64,000 bases of DNA from Propionispora hippei DSM 15287 (GCF_900141835.1 NZ_FQZD01000008.1:62001-126000), one strand, 5' to 3'. Shown: positions 18,309 to 26,736, numbered from the stretch's first letter. Notes: generated from the sequence alone by a model not told the origin. Translations and numbers: made by a program.

Positions 18309-19073
18309 ATGTTCATGAAAACTTGCGGTATCGTAGGTGGAATGGGGCCGGATGCCACATCGCTATTTTATATGAAATTGATAAGGAATTTCCAAAACAG
18401 GGAAAGTTATCCCCCGGTACTGTTGTATAGTGTACCGGAACCGTTTCAGGCTGCCGATGCCTGGATTAAAGAGAACAGGGACGGCGATTGTTTACAAGAG
18501 CTGATTTTGGAAGGTATCCGTTTATTGGGCACACGGGTAGGCTTTATTGTAATACCCTGCAATACGGCCCATATGTTTATGCCTCACATCAGGCAGGTGG
18601 CGTCTGTTCCGGTGATTAGTATGATTGAAGAAACCTGCGCTTATATTCAGCTTCGTAAACGATGGAATAAGGTTGGCATATTGGCTTCCACGGCGACGAT
18701 TCAATCCGGCTTATACGCCTGTGAATTTTGCCAACGCGGTATCGAGCCGGTCATGCCGGACCAAAGTCAGCAAGAACTGTTGGCAAGTATTATTATGCAC
18801 ATTGTTAAGGGGCAGTTTCTGTCCAGGGACCGTGCGGCCCTCCGGCGGATGGTTGCGTCATTGCTGGCTAGGGGAGCCGAGGGGGTTTTGCTGGCTTGTA
18901 CCGATTTGCCGGTGCTGCTGCCGGATAGTTATGCTAATCCGGTGCTGCTGGACGCTATGGATGTATTGGCAGAGGTGGCCAGTGCCTGGATTCTGGAGGA
19001 GTCCACCGGATTGTCTATGGCAGGTTATATTCCCGTGCCGGAGCACAGGAATCATTTGTTTCAGCGGCTATAG
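18309..19073 (+). CDS. Aspartate/glutamate racemase family protein
   Basis: 254 aa. Both catalytic cysteines of cofactor-independent Asp/Glu racemases are present: IPCNTAH (about 83) and LACTDLP (about 196), with the N-terminal GIVGGMGPDATSLFY signature of the aspartate racemase (YgeA) branch. It interconverts L- and D-amino acids, probably Asp or Glu. Starts: ATG 18309 or ATG 18315 (MKTCGIV). With the upstream acetyltransferase it might modify a D-amino acid, but that is a guess. Confidence 0.85.
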   Translation: MFMKTCGIVGGMGPDATSLFYMKLIRNFQNRESYPPVLLYSVPEPFQAADAWIKENRDGDCLQELILEGIRLLGTRVGFIVIPCNTAHMFMPHIRQVASVPVISMIEETCAYIQLRKRWNKVGILASTATIQSGLYACEFCQRGIEPVMPDQSQQELLASIIMHIVKGQFLSRDRAALRRMVASLLARGAEGVLLACTDLPVLLPDSYANPVLLDAMDVLAEVASAWILEESTGLSMAGYIPVPEHRNHLFQRL

Positions 19074-19077
19074 AAAG

Positions 19078-19124
19078 AAAAGAGCAGGTTGCCGGATTTC
19101 AAGCCGGCTGCCTGCTCTTTTTGG
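19078..19124. terminator. Bidirectional terminator
   Basis: AGAGCAGG (19081-19088) and GCCGG pair with CCGGC and CCTGCTCT (to 19119), followed by TTTTTGG on the plus strand and CTTTTCTTTC on the minus strand. It sits between convergent genes. Confidence 0.75.
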
Positions 19125-19133
19125 TTGCTTCGT

Positions 19134-19637
19134 TTAGAATTTTTGCTTTAGCATAATCTGATAATCGCTGTTGGAGTTGTCAGGATGACGCTCAATTTCA
19201 AGTTGCTTATCTTTGTCTTTATCCATTTCGATTTGGACAGCCCCGCTTTTTACCTGTACGCCAGGCAGGATTTGGACAGCCCCGTCTTTTACCTGTATGC
19301 CGGGCAGGATTTGCACTCCCTTTTTCTCTTCTTTTTGCAGGTGGTAAGTCTGTTCGGACAGGTTTTCCTGTTTGCCGGCCGGGGTTAACGTTTTCGTCGC
19401 TCCCAACTGCTGTGAGCCTAGGTTCGTTTCCCTGCCACTTGCCGGTACTGTTTCGGTTGATGCTTCGGCAGCCTTCTGACCGGCCGGTACTGCCGGTGGT
19501 ATGGCTTGACTGGCCGGTTCCTGTGAACCGGAAGTTTGATTATCGGTAGCCGGAGATGTAGGCCGACCGGGGTGGGTCAGCAGCCAACCGAGCCAGATTA
19601 CTAGCAGGGCGACTGTCAAGGCAAGCAGCTTTTTCAT
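19134..19637 (-). CDS. Membrane-anchored or exported protein with VQILPG repeats
   Basis: 167 aa. Residues 1-22 form a hydrophobic signal/anchor (MKKLLALTVALLVIWLGWL), followed by a long Ser/Thr/Pro/Ala-rich linker (about 23-95) and then two copies of a VQILPGxQVKxGA unit (about 107-135) leading into an acidic/basic DKDKDK tail. No known domain. The repeat may form a small beta structure on the far side of the membrane. The RBS GGAGG lies before ATG. Function unknown. Confidence 0.65.
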   Translation of the reverse strand: MKKLLALTVALLVIWLGWLLTHPGRPTSPATDNQTSGSQEPASQAIPPAVPAGQKAAEASTETVPASGRETNLGSQQLGATKTLTPAGKQENLSEQTYHLQKEEKKGVQILPGIQVKDGAVQILPGVQVKSGAVQIEMDKDKDKQLEIERHPDNSNSDYQIMLKQKF

Positions 19638-19723
19638 GGAAATCCTCCCAGAACTGGATTATGCTGCTTTGATTCGACGCCGGGCAGGCATTTTCCTTGT
19701 TCAAAGTTTTGAACTGGAGTTAG

Positions 19724-19760
19724 AAAAAATGTAGGAATAACTGCTATTCCTACATTTTTT
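19724..19760. terminator. Symmetrical terminator
   Basis: AAAAAATGTAGGAATA (19724-19739), loop of 5, TATTCCTACATTTTTT (19745-19760). Strong in both directions. The stop of the minus-strand frame at 19759-19980 overlaps it, so that frame may be a real 3' end. Confidence 0.75.
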
Positions 19761-20095
19761 AACGCCTTAAGGCGACAGACCAGGGCAAACGGAACGAAAC
19801 GGTTAACTTGGTTGTGCAGGTAATATTCTCGCCCGTTTGGAGATTGTTAACCGGGATAAAGTACCTGACCATAATTATACCTTCGCCCTGTCCATTCCAT
19901 AGAAGAAAAGAACCGTAAGCCGGGAGGTATTTCAGATCCGGCAATATTCTTGGATAACATTTTTGTGAAACTCCCGGCACTTACTTTGAATAATGACGTG
20001 ACTGGGAGAATAGCAGCAAAAGCCAGTATTAGCAAATGGTAAAGTGCTTTCTCATCTATATACAAATTTTTGGAGGATCTATATAATGAATACAT
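19759..20095 (-). pseudogene. Possible decayed gene for a small exported protein
   Basis: Two overlapping minus-strand frames. One (to 20095) has a signal-peptide-like stretch LLILAFAAILPVTSLF then runs to a stop at 19847; the other (stop at 19759) reads YLPAYGSFLLWNGQGEG and ends beside the terminator at 19724-19760. An ATG with MRKHFTIC is in a third frame. The pattern looks like one short secreted protein broken by frameshifts, or two chance frames. No family is recognised. Confidence 0.25.
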
Positions 20096-20149
20096 GGTTG
20101 ACTTTCATTTAAGTAACTAAATATACGGTAGGGAAGAAGGTTGAGTGAC

Positions 20150-20815
20150 ATGGAAGGGCATTTGGTTTTACGGCTGTTATTGGCAGGAATCTTTGGCGCA
20201 ATAATTGGTTTTGAGCGTAAAAGCAAAAGGAAAGAGGCCGGACTGCGTACTCACTTTTTAGTGGCTGTTGGCAGTGCTTTAATCATGATTATATCAAAAT
20301 ATGCGTTTAATGATGTTCTTCCTGAGCATGGGATCGCACTGGATCCCAGCAGAATTGCTGCGCAAGTGGTCAGTGGAATTGGCTTTTTAGGCGTAGGGAC
20401 CATTATTATTCAACGCCATTCGGTCAGGGGCCTCACTACGGCTGCGGGATTGTGGACCACCTCCGGTATTGGCCTGGCGGTTGGCGCCGGCTTATATTTG
20501 TTAGGCTTGGTAGCTACGATCCTGGTGTTGCTGGGCTTGGAAGTCTTAACGAAGCTCTTGCAGATGTTTTTGCCTAAATATGTTCAGATGGCTGTCGATA
20601 TCAGCGATAAAGCGATCATTGGTCAAATTATAAGTACCTTGAGTGAGCGGGGGATTGAAGTTTCTCTTTGCGAATCAAAGATTCCGCTTAAGACACATAG
20701 CGATATTCAGCTTATTTTAAAATTAAATGCTTTAGTGCCCAAAGGCTATGACACTAATAAATTATTGGAAGAAGTACAGTTGATGGCGGGTGTGTGCGCT
20801 GTACGCTTTATATGA
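20150..20815 (+). CDS. MgtC/SapB-family membrane protein
   Basis: 221 aa. The N-terminal half is the MgtC hydrophobic domain with four or five helices and the family motifs FGAIIGFERK, AGLRTHFLVAVGSALIM, ARIAAQVVSGIGFLGVG-like (SRIAAQVVSGIGFLG) and GLTTAAGLWTTSGIGLAVG. The C-terminal part (about 150-221) is a soluble ACT-like domain. MgtC proteins are linked to Mg limitation, acid stress and control of ATP synthase. ATG 20150 is preferred (GAAGG 9 bp upstream). Confidence 0.88.
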   Translation: MEGHLVLRLLLAGIFGAIIGFERKSKRKEAGLRTHFLVAVGSALIMIISKYAFNDVLPEHGIALDPSRIAAQVVSGIGFLGVGTIIIQRHSVRGLTTAAGLWTTSGIGLAVGAGLYLLGLVATILVLLGLEVLTKLLQMFLPKYVQMAVDISDKAIIGQIISTLSERGIEVSLCESKIPLKTHSDIQLILKLNALVPKGYDTNKLLEEVQLMAGVCAVRFI

Positions 20816-20882
20816 TAAGCGCAGGGTTACATAAAAAACAAAGGTGGAATAGGATATATAAAACGGGCAAGGGAGAATCATT

Positions 20883-21782
20883 ATGTATCCTAAATATCCC
20901 TATTATGATAAAGTGAAGAAGTGTGAGGAGCAGCCTATTTCATTTCCACCACAGCATCAGGACCGGCAGCCGGGATTGGAATATATTATGGAGCCGCCGC
21001 CTATCTCGGAAAATCCGGATTACCGGGGCAGTGGCAAACTAAAAGGAAAAGTTGCAATTATAACTGGTGGCGACAGCGGTATTGGACGTGCTGTTGCCAT
21101 TGCTTTTGCTAAAGAAGGGGCAGCGATTGTCATTGTATACTTGAATGAGCAGCGCGACGCCAATGATACGGCCAGGCGGATTGAAGAACTGGGCGGGGAG
21201 TGCCTGCTGCTTGCCGGTGATATGCGGGAGGAGCCCTTTGCCGGTTATGTGGTGGAACAGACAATGCAGTGTTTTGGCAAGCTGGATGTTCTTGTCAACA
21301 ACCACGGGGTCCAGTTCCCTCAGTGCAGCATCATGGATATTTCGGCCAGACAGTTGGAGGACACGTTCCGTACCAATATTTTTTCCTTTTTTTATATGAC
21401 TAAAGCCGCTTTGCCTTATTTAGACTCCGGCAGTTCCATCATTAATACCGCCTCGGTTACGGCATATGAGGGGAACCGGTATTTAATTGATTATTCGTCG
21501 ACCAAAGGGGCTATCGTGAGTTTTACACGATCCCTGTCACTTTCCCTGGTAGGGCAGGGAATCCGGGTGAATGCCGTGGCCCCGGGACCGATCTGGACGC
21601 CTCTGCAACCGGCAAGCTGGCCGGCTGGTTATATTGCCACGTTTGGCACCGATACCCCGATGAAGCGTCCCGGCCAGCCCTTTGAACTGGCCCCGGCCTA
21701 TGTCTATCTGGCTTCTCAGGATTCCTGCTTTGTTTCCGGCCAGGTATTGCACGTTAACGGTGGCGTGATTACCGAATCGTAA
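20883..21782 (+). CDS. SDR-family oxidoreductase, general stress protein type
   Basis: 299 aa. Resembles Bacillus YdaD/YhxC and E. coli YghA: an N-terminal 50-residue extension (PPQHQDRQPGLEYIMEPPP), then a Rossmann SDR domain with TGGDSGIGRA (about 60-69), NNHG near 138, and catalytic Ser, Tyr-x3-Lys in YSSTKG (about 202). NAD(P)-dependent; substrate unknown. RBS GGGAG before ATG. A terminator follows at 21841-21873. Confidence 0.9.
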   Translation: MYPKYPYYDKVKKCEEQPISFPPQHQDRQPGLEYIMEPPPISENPDYRGSGKLKGKVAIITGGDSGIGRAVAIAFAKEGAAIVIVYLNEQRDANDTARRIEELGGECLLLAGDMREEPFAGYVVEQTMQCFGKLDVLVNNHGVQFPQCSIMDISARQLEDTFRTNIFSFFYMTKAALPYLDSGSSIINTASVTAYEGNRYLIDYSSTKGAIVSFTRSLSLSLVGQGIRVNAVAPGPIWTPLQPASWPAGYIATFGTDTPMKRPGQPFELAPAYVYLASQDSCFVSGQVLHVNGGVITES

Positions 21783-21840
21783 CTCTTTAGAGTGTGAAAG
21801 CAATAAGGCGGGAGCAAAGTAAAACAAGATTTTTTTCGAC

Positions 21841-21873
21841 CCTGTATAGAAGCAAACTATACAGGCTTTTTTT
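21841..21873 (+). terminator. Terminator of the SDR gene
   Basis: CCTGTATAG (21841-21849), loop AAGCAAA, CTATACAGG (21857-21865), then CTTTTTTT. Confidence 0.8.
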
Positions 21874-22049
21874 ATACCTTTTTTACACAGAAATTCATTT
21901 ACAGGGAGATAAGGCAGCATGTATTTACACACTTAAAAATAGAACTATCAGCAAAGCCTGATTTACGGCCTTTTGCCTTCTAATTAGTGTTTTGTGGCAT
22001 AGAACTTGCATTTAAATACTTAATGAAACTGATTAATAGGAGGAACCCC

Positions 22050-23378
22050 ATGAGCACATTACAAAAAGCGCTGGATAAAATAACGGCACAAATGACGATA
22101 ACCGATGAACAAATAGAAAAGATAGCGGAGAACTTTCGCCGGGAAATGGTAAAAGGCCTGGCCGGCGGTAAAAGTTCTTTGAAAATGCTGCCGTCGTTTA
22201 TTTCAACGCCGGCGGGAACTGAGTCCGGCACCTTTTTGGCCTTGGATTTTGGTGGCACTAATATAAGGGTATTGCTGGTGGATTTATTACAGGACGGAAC
22301 CTTTGTAGTGCGGGAGCAGCGGATTAAACAACTTAAGGATGAGCAGGGTCAGTATGACTATTTGTATAGCAGAGTGCCCGGTGAAGTACTGTTTGATTTT
22401 ATTGCCGATCATATTGCCGGTATAGCCGGACCGGAGAGCGCCTATTCTTTGGGGCATACGTTTTCCTTTGCCTGTGCCCAGACCGCTATAAATCAAGCGA
22501 CACTGCTTCACTGGGGAAAAGAAATTAATGTTACCGGCGTAGAAGGGGTTGATATCAACACCCTGCTTGCCGAAGCCTTGGTAAGGCGCGGCTTGCCTGG
22601 CGTAAAACCGCAGGCAATTACGAACGATACGGTGGGAACGCTCCTGACCGCCGCCTATGGCGATCCTTATGCCGATATTGGTTCGATCTGTGGTACGGGG
22701 CACAATACGGCTTATCTGGAGACCCATATGCCTGATCGGCCGCCCATGATTATTAATATTGAATCAGGTTTTTTTGATGCTATGGAAACGACCTGCTATG
22801 ATGATGAGCTTGACCGGGCCAGCGAGTATCCGGGTACAATGCGGCTGGAGAAGATGGTTGCAGGCTGCTATTTGGGTAATTTACTGCGAATTGTCGCCCG
22901 GCATTTGCTGCCAAACGGGCTGTTTGCCACTTGCCGGCAAGCAGCGGAGGAAATACTGGAGCAACAGGGCCGCATTTCCAGCCAGGATATCTCGGCTTTA
23001 CTCAGTGACCGGAGCGCCGACTTGGCAGAGGTAGCCGGTTGGTTGGAGAACAAGCTGAAGCTTACGGTTACTTCCCGGGAAGATCGCCTGGCCATGGTCA
23101 AGATGGCCGGGGTGATTGCTACCCGGTCAGCCCGGCTGGTAGGGGCGACGTATATCGGTATTCTTAAGCACATTGATCCCCGGTTAGAGCAAAAGCATAC
23201 TATTGCCATCGATGGTTCGCTATATGAAAAACTGCCGGGGTATGCCAGGGAGATTCGCCGGATGCTTGACGGGGTATTGAAGGATAAGGCAAAACAGGTG
23301 CAGGTGAGACTGTCCAAAGACGGCTCCGGTATTGGGGCGGCGATCGCAGCGGCCATTGCCGTTAACCGGCAGAAATAA
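22050..23378 (+). CDS. Eukaryotic-type hexokinase
   Basis: 442 aa, one full hexokinase unit. It contains MLPSFISTPAGTESGTFLALDFGGTNIRV (about 46-75), i.e. the LP-phosphate region and the phosphate-1 loop of the eukaryotic hexokinase superfamily (hexokinase_1/hexokinase_2). Further along are TNDTVGTLLTAAY (about 191), catalytic-Asp context, GTGHNTAYLE near 223 and the C-terminal IAIDGSLYEKLPGY and DGSGIGAAIAAA. It phosphorylates glucose or another hexose with ATP. Most bacteria use ROK or Glk enzymes instead. It would handle free glucose released by the phospho-alpha-glucosidase product chain. ATG 22050 follows AGGAGG; pseudopilin genes follow with no terminator. Confidence 0.9.
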   Translation: MSTLQKALDKITAQMTITDEQIEKIAENFRREMVKGLAGGKSSLKMLPSFISTPAGTESGTFLALDFGGTNIRVLLVDLLQDGTFVVREQRIKQLKDEQGQYDYLYSRVPGEVLFDFIADHIAGIAGPESAYSLGHTFSFACAQTAINQATLLHWGKEINVTGVEGVDINTLLAEALVRRGLPGVKPQAITNDTVGTLLTAAYGDPYADIGSICGTGHNTAYLETHMPDRPPMIINIESGFFDAMETTCYDDELDRASEYPGTMRLEKMVAGCYLGNLLRIVARHLLPNGLFATCRQAAEEILEQQGRISSQDISALLSDRSADLAEVAGWLENKLKLTVTSREDRLAMVKMAGVIATRSARLVGATYIGILKHIDPRLEQKHTIAIDGSLYEKLPGYAREIRRMLDGVLKDKAKQVQVRLSKDGSGIGAAIAAAIAVNRQK

Positions 23379-23419
23379 TGATCAGGCGTTAAAAAACGTC
23401 TATATTGAGAGGGTATAAC

Positions 23420-23785
23420 ATGAAGGATCAAAGAGGGTTTTTGCTGATTGATGTTTTGCTGGGTTGTTTACTGCTGACAATAGCATTGCTCTCGAGTGGT
23501 TTTGCGTTCCAACATTCGGTTAAAGCCTCGGCCTATGTTGAAAATTATAACGGCGCTTTGCGCGTAGCCCGGCAGGTGGCGGAAGCATTACGCACTAACG
23601 ATGGCGCACAAAGCTTTATTGCCAATATCCCCGATCAAGTGAAAGAGGGCAATATGCTGTATGATGTCAAGGTGTCGCCCCCGGACATTGTTGCAGGAAA
23701 CGAAAGTTTAGTGGCCGTTACGATAAACGTGTCCTGGGGGACGGATAATCTGACTATTGCCAATTATTATTATTTAAAGCCATGA
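23420..23785 (+). CDS. Type IV pilus / type II secretion minor pseudopilin (PilV-like)
   Basis: 121 aa from ATG 23420. N-terminal type III signal MKDQRG|FLLIDVLLGCLLL: cleavage by prepilin peptidase after Gly, hydrophobic helix, and Asp instead of the usual Glu at mature position 5. The rest is a short globular head. It lies 41 bp after the hexokinase stop and overlaps the next gene by 4 bp. Confidence 0.78.
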   Translation: MKDQRGFLLIDVLLGCLLLTIALLSSGFAFQHSVKASAYVENYNGALRVARQVAEALRTNDGAQSFIANIPDQVKEGNMLYDVKVSPPDIVAGNESLVAVTINVSWGTDNLTIANYYYLKP

Positions 23786-24228
23786 AGAAGAATGAACAAG
23801 GGATGACTCTGGTGGAAATGCTGATTGGTATGGCCATTGCGGCAGTCGTTGGTGCCGGAATACTGGGAGTCTTGTTTACCGCAAGCCGCATATACACCAC
23901 TTCGGCCGAGCGTCTTGATGCGGCCACGTACAGCCGGGAAGTTTCGTCGGCTATTGCCAATGAGCTTCGCTATGCCAGTAAGGTTTCCATTGGGGAAGCA
24001 AGGATACAATATACTGTTGCTGCCGGCACCCGGGAAATGTGGCTGAATACCGAGCAACATGCATTAATAGCCAACGGAGCCGTCATAGCCGCCGGGCAGG
24101 TTGAAAAACTGGCCTTCACGGCAGCGGCTGATAAGGATAAGGCTGTTATCACGGCAACCTTTACTCTTTATGGGAGAAAGGAAAACAAAGTTACGGTTAT
24201 GACGATAAATCCGACCCCGATTGAGTAG
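23782..24228 (+). CDS. Type IV pilus minor pseudopilin (PilW-like)
   Basis: 148 aa. Prepilin signal MKKNEQG|MTLVEMLIGMAIA with the conserved Glu5 and an N-terminal helix of about 25 residues. The head domain (30-148) has no further motif. Start ATG overlaps the previous stop (ATGA). Confidence 0.8.
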   Translation: MKKNEQGMTLVEMLIGMAIAAVVGAGILGVLFTASRIYTTSAERLDAATYSREVSSAIANELRYASKVSIGEARIQYTVAAGTREMWLNTEQHALIANGAVIAAGQVEKLAFTAAADKDKAVITATFTLYGRKENKVTVMTINPTPIE

Positions 24229-24236
24229 GTGAGATT

Positions 24237-25262
24237 TTGCAACAGAGAGGTTATACGACTATCTTGGCTTTGCTTGTTACCATGTTTCTGCTGGGTATGA
24301 TGGCCGTATTATTTCCGAAACTGAATAATGCCATATTTGCCAGCAAGACGGAACGCAGCTTGTTAGCTGCCCAGTATGCCGCCGAAGCGGGAGCCAAGCG
24401 AGCCATTGCCGCTTTTTATCAGTCTAGTCCTGATTGGACCTGGCTTGATGCCTGGCAAGGTATTGGAACAGGAGCTTATCGGGTGCAAATTGAGCCGCCG
24501 CCGGCAAGCTCGGTGGAGTCCGGATCGTATGTGATTACCGCAAAGGGGCGGGATGGCGGCGTGACCAAAACAACCAGCGTTACCGTTACGATCAGCGGCA
24601 GGGGGCCTAACTATGCCATGTATGCGGCTAACAATATAGTTATAAACGGGAATCTGCTGCTACAGGGAAAAATAGGGGCAACGGGAATGATAAGCCAAAG
24701 CGGAGTAGTTACCTATGTTGATCATGATTCTAAATTGTTGCCGAATCAACAGGAGGATTGGTGGTTTGATGACTATGCCACTTTTAAAAAGTCCAAAACC
24801 ATGCCAGGTTTTTTAACCAGTGCCAATAGACCGGTTAATTCTGATATCAAGGTAAGTTCGCACCTGGACAAAGGGCAAAACTATAGTAATCAAACGATAG
24901 TTATAAACGGCGACCTGCTTTTGTCGGGCACTAAAAACTTTACGAATACATCTATTTTTGTTTCAGGAAATATCGTGAACTCCGGCGATACCAGCTTTAC
25001 TAATCATTGCCTTGTTGTTGCCGGCAACAGTATAACGGTAAGTGGCAGCAATTTAGGCGGGGCAGTGTATATTTCTTATGGGTCCATTACCTATAGCGGT
25101 ACGATTAAGGGAGGGGCTGTATATGCTAAAAACGACATTATTGCCAGTGGCAACAGCTCACTTATTTATTCACGGAGCGCTATGGAAGCTAATCAGTTAA
25201 CAAGCGGCTTTCCCGGGGCTGGAACCAGCCGAACGATGGAAATAAGCTCATGGCGGGAGTAA
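24237..25262 (+). CDS. PilX-like N-terminus fused to a beta-solenoid (bactofilin-like) domain
   Basis: 341 aa, TTG start with AGGTGAG upstream. N-terminus MQQRGYTTILALLVTMFLLGMM is a PilX-type membrane helix, though the G|F cleavage site is poorly kept (G|Y). After about residue 125 the protein is a run of short Gly/Asn/Ser turns with alternating hydrophobic residues (NNIVINGNLLLQGKIGA, IVINGDLLLSGT, IFVSGNIVNSGDT, ISYGSITYSGTIKGGAV), which reads as a right-handed beta-solenoid of polymer-forming type. It may cap or anchor a pseudopilus, or form a surface structure. Third gene of the cluster. Confidence 0.65.
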   Translation: MQQRGYTTILALLVTMFLLGMMAVLFPKLNNAIFASKTERSLLAAQYAAEAGAKRAIAAFYQSSPDWTWLDAWQGIGTGAYRVQIEPPPASSVESGSYVITAKGRDGGVTKTTSVTVTISGRGPNYAMYAANNIVINGNLLLQGKIGATGMISQSGVVTYVDHDSKLLPNQQEDWWFDDYATFKKSKTMPGFLTSANRPVNSDIKVSSHLDKGQNYSNQTIVINGDLLLSGTKNFTNTSIFVSGNIVNSGDTSFTNHCLVVAGNSITVSGSNLGGAVYISYGSITYSGTIKGGAVYAKNDIIASGNSSLIYSRSAMEANQLTSGFPGAGTSRTMEISSWRE

Positions 25263-25265
25263 AAG

Positions 25266-25310
25266 AGAGAAAGCCGGGATTGCCTCAGGGACAATCCTGG
25301 CTTTCTCTTT
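25266..25310 (+). terminator. Terminator of the hexokinase-pseudopilin cluster
   Basis: AGAGAAAGCCGGGATTG pairs with CAATCCTGGCTTTCTCT, followed by TTGG. A 16- to 17-bp stem just after the stop at 25262. Confidence 0.75.
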
Positions 25311-25339
25311 GGCTGTTTCGATATTGCAGAACAAATAAG

Positions 25340-25375
25340 ATTGCCCCTGCCGCTCCAACAGGAGGCAGGGGCAAT
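25340..25375 (-). terminator. Terminator of the encapsulin operon
   Basis: ATTGCCCCTGCC (25340-25351) pairs with GGCAGGGGCAAT (25364-25375). On the minus strand it lies directly after the encapsulin stop and is followed by CTTATTTGTTC. Confidence 0.6.
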
Positions 25376-25378
25376 GGC

Positions 25379-26218
25379 TTATTCAAAAACGACAATCGCG
25401 TCTTTGCGTTTGATTCTAAGAAGAACGGTTTCCAAAACACGCAGTGTGTGGTTCAGTTTTTCTGGTCCCAGATAACCGGTAATCAGGTCCTGGCCAATGA
25501 CCAAATCCAGGTTTTGCGGTTCGGCGCAAACCAGTACGGCTTTATTGGTGCCCAGGGCCGGAGTCTGATATACCTGACCGTCCAGCAGTTCTCTTACGCG
25601 GGCAATTTCCAGTAAGCCCGTATTCGGTTGCAGCCGTTGTAGCTGGCGGTATAAATCGGGACTCAGTGTTAAAGCAAACTTGCCGACAAAGCCTTTGCCA
25701 GCCAGCAGCTCCAGTGCTTCGGCAATATCAGAAAAAGCATTTTCGCCGACTTTCCAATCTTTTTTGGTCAGCGTATTTACACCGGCTGCGGTGGCAAGGC
25801 CTTCGTAGCCAAGGTCTTTATTGCCCTGGAAGATCAATTCGTCTTCCTTTCTGGCACAGACAGCGGCGGCGCCGGCGGCTGTTGCCACATCGAGGGGGAG
25901 TCCTGTTTGCTTGCTTTGTTCCACATCACGCCAGGGAATGGAAAAATCCTTGTAAAGCAAGGGGATTTCCAGGAACCTTCTGCCCCGGGTTTTTATCACA
26001 TCCGTATCGTCGCTGTCGCCGAAGAAATCGGTATCGCCCTGGCCGACTGTGCCGTAGTCGTCAATATGTACGCTTTGCGCACCGGCGCCCAGCGGCCCGT
26101 AAATATGGATGAATTTCCGGCCCGTCAGTACCTGACGGGCGGTGTTCACGACAAGACTGTCGATTTTTTCCCACTGCTGTTCGGAGAAAGGAGCATCATC
26201 CCGTAATAAAAACTCCAT
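25379..26218 (-). CDS. Encapsulin nanocompartment shell protein, family 1
   Basis: 279 aa, HK97-fold shell protein that self-assembles into a closed icosahedral nanocompartment. Recognisable parts: the N-terminal helix (DAPFSEQQWEKIDSLVV) and ARQVLTGRKFIHIYGPLG of the P-domain/N-arm, FLEIPLLYKDFSIPWRDVE of the extended loop region, and the C-terminal VLVCAEPQNLDLVIGQDL, LETVLLRIKRKDAIVVFE. The ferritin-like cargo gene sits 16 bp upstream on the same strand. It should store or detoxify iron. Confidence 0.95.
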   Translation of the reverse strand: MEFLLRDDAPFSEQQWEKIDSLVVNTARQVLTGRKFIHIYGPLGAGAQSVHIDDYGTVGQGDTDFFGDSDDTDVIKTRGRRFLEIPLLYKDFSIPWRDVEQSKQTGLPLDVATAAGAAAVCARKEDELIFQGNKDLGYEGLATAAGVNTLTKKDWKVGENAFSDIAEALELLAGKGFVGKFALTLSPDLYRQLQRLQPNTGLLEIARVRELLDGQVYQTPALGTNKAVLVCAEPQNLDLVIGQDLITGYLGPEKLNHTLRVLETVLLRIKRKDAIVVFE

Positions 26219-26234
26219 GTTCTATACCTCCTGA

Positions 26235-26603
26235 CTATTTTTGAATCAGACTGCCGACAGTCGTGTGGGCAGTTGTTATTTTTTCTACTTTTTCGGAACC
26301 GCCGATACCCAGATCTTCCAGCATTTCCTTTACTTCCGCTTCGCCGGAAGCAAAATGTTCAGCTTCTTCCGGGTCCAGATAACGGAGTAACGCCATCAAT
26401 TCTCCGACGTGAGCTTTTTCCTCGTCACGGATATCGCCAATGACCTCTTTGGCCACAGGATCGTCTGTTGCCTGCACATGAGCGTCATAGATGTAGATTG
26501 CTTCCAATTCACCGGCGATATCCAGTCGAATGGCTTGAATCAACTCTTCTTTAGTCAATTTCCGGTTTACGTTTCCCTGAAAGGGGTTTGCAAAATTTGG
26601 CAT
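26235..26603 (-). CDS. Encapsulated ferritin-like cargo protein (EncFtn type)
   Basis: 122 aa from ATG 26603 (ATG 26615 abuts its ribosome binding site and is less likely). A two-helix ferritin-like unit: IAGELEAIYIYDAHVQA and DIRDEEKAHVGELMALLRYL carry the Glu/His iron ligands of encapsulated ferritins, which assemble as decameric rings with ferroxidase sites at subunit interfaces. The C-terminal tail HTTVGSLIQK is the cargo-loading peptide that docks on the inner shell wall. The protein oxidises Fe(II); the shell provides the storage volume. Confidence 0.93.
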   Translation of the reverse strand: MPNFANPFQGNVNRKLTKEELIQAIRLDIAGELEAIYIYDAHVQATDDPVAKEVIGDIRDEEKAHVGELMALLRYLDPEEAEHFASGEAEVKEMLEDLGIGGSEKVEKITTAHTTVGSLIQK

Positions 26604-26708
26604 TGTATAGACCATCCTTTCTTTGTTTACATAGGGTTATATAGCTCACTGCCGACGGTAAGCGGCAGAATCACCCGCATATGATGTTGGAAAAATATTG
26701 ATATTATT

Positions 26709-26736
26709 ATTATAACATAGTATTGTTTTTTATCAA
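26709..26736 (-). promoter_or_regulatory. Promoter of the encapsulin operon with PerR/Fur-like sequence
   Basis: Minus strand: TTGATA (26736-26731), 16-bp spacer, TATAAT (26714-26709). The -10 lies in TTATAATAATAATATC, which resembles half of a PerR box, and TTGATTATTGATAA upstream resembles a Fur box. Control by iron or peroxide is therefore plausible but unproven. Confidence 0.5.
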
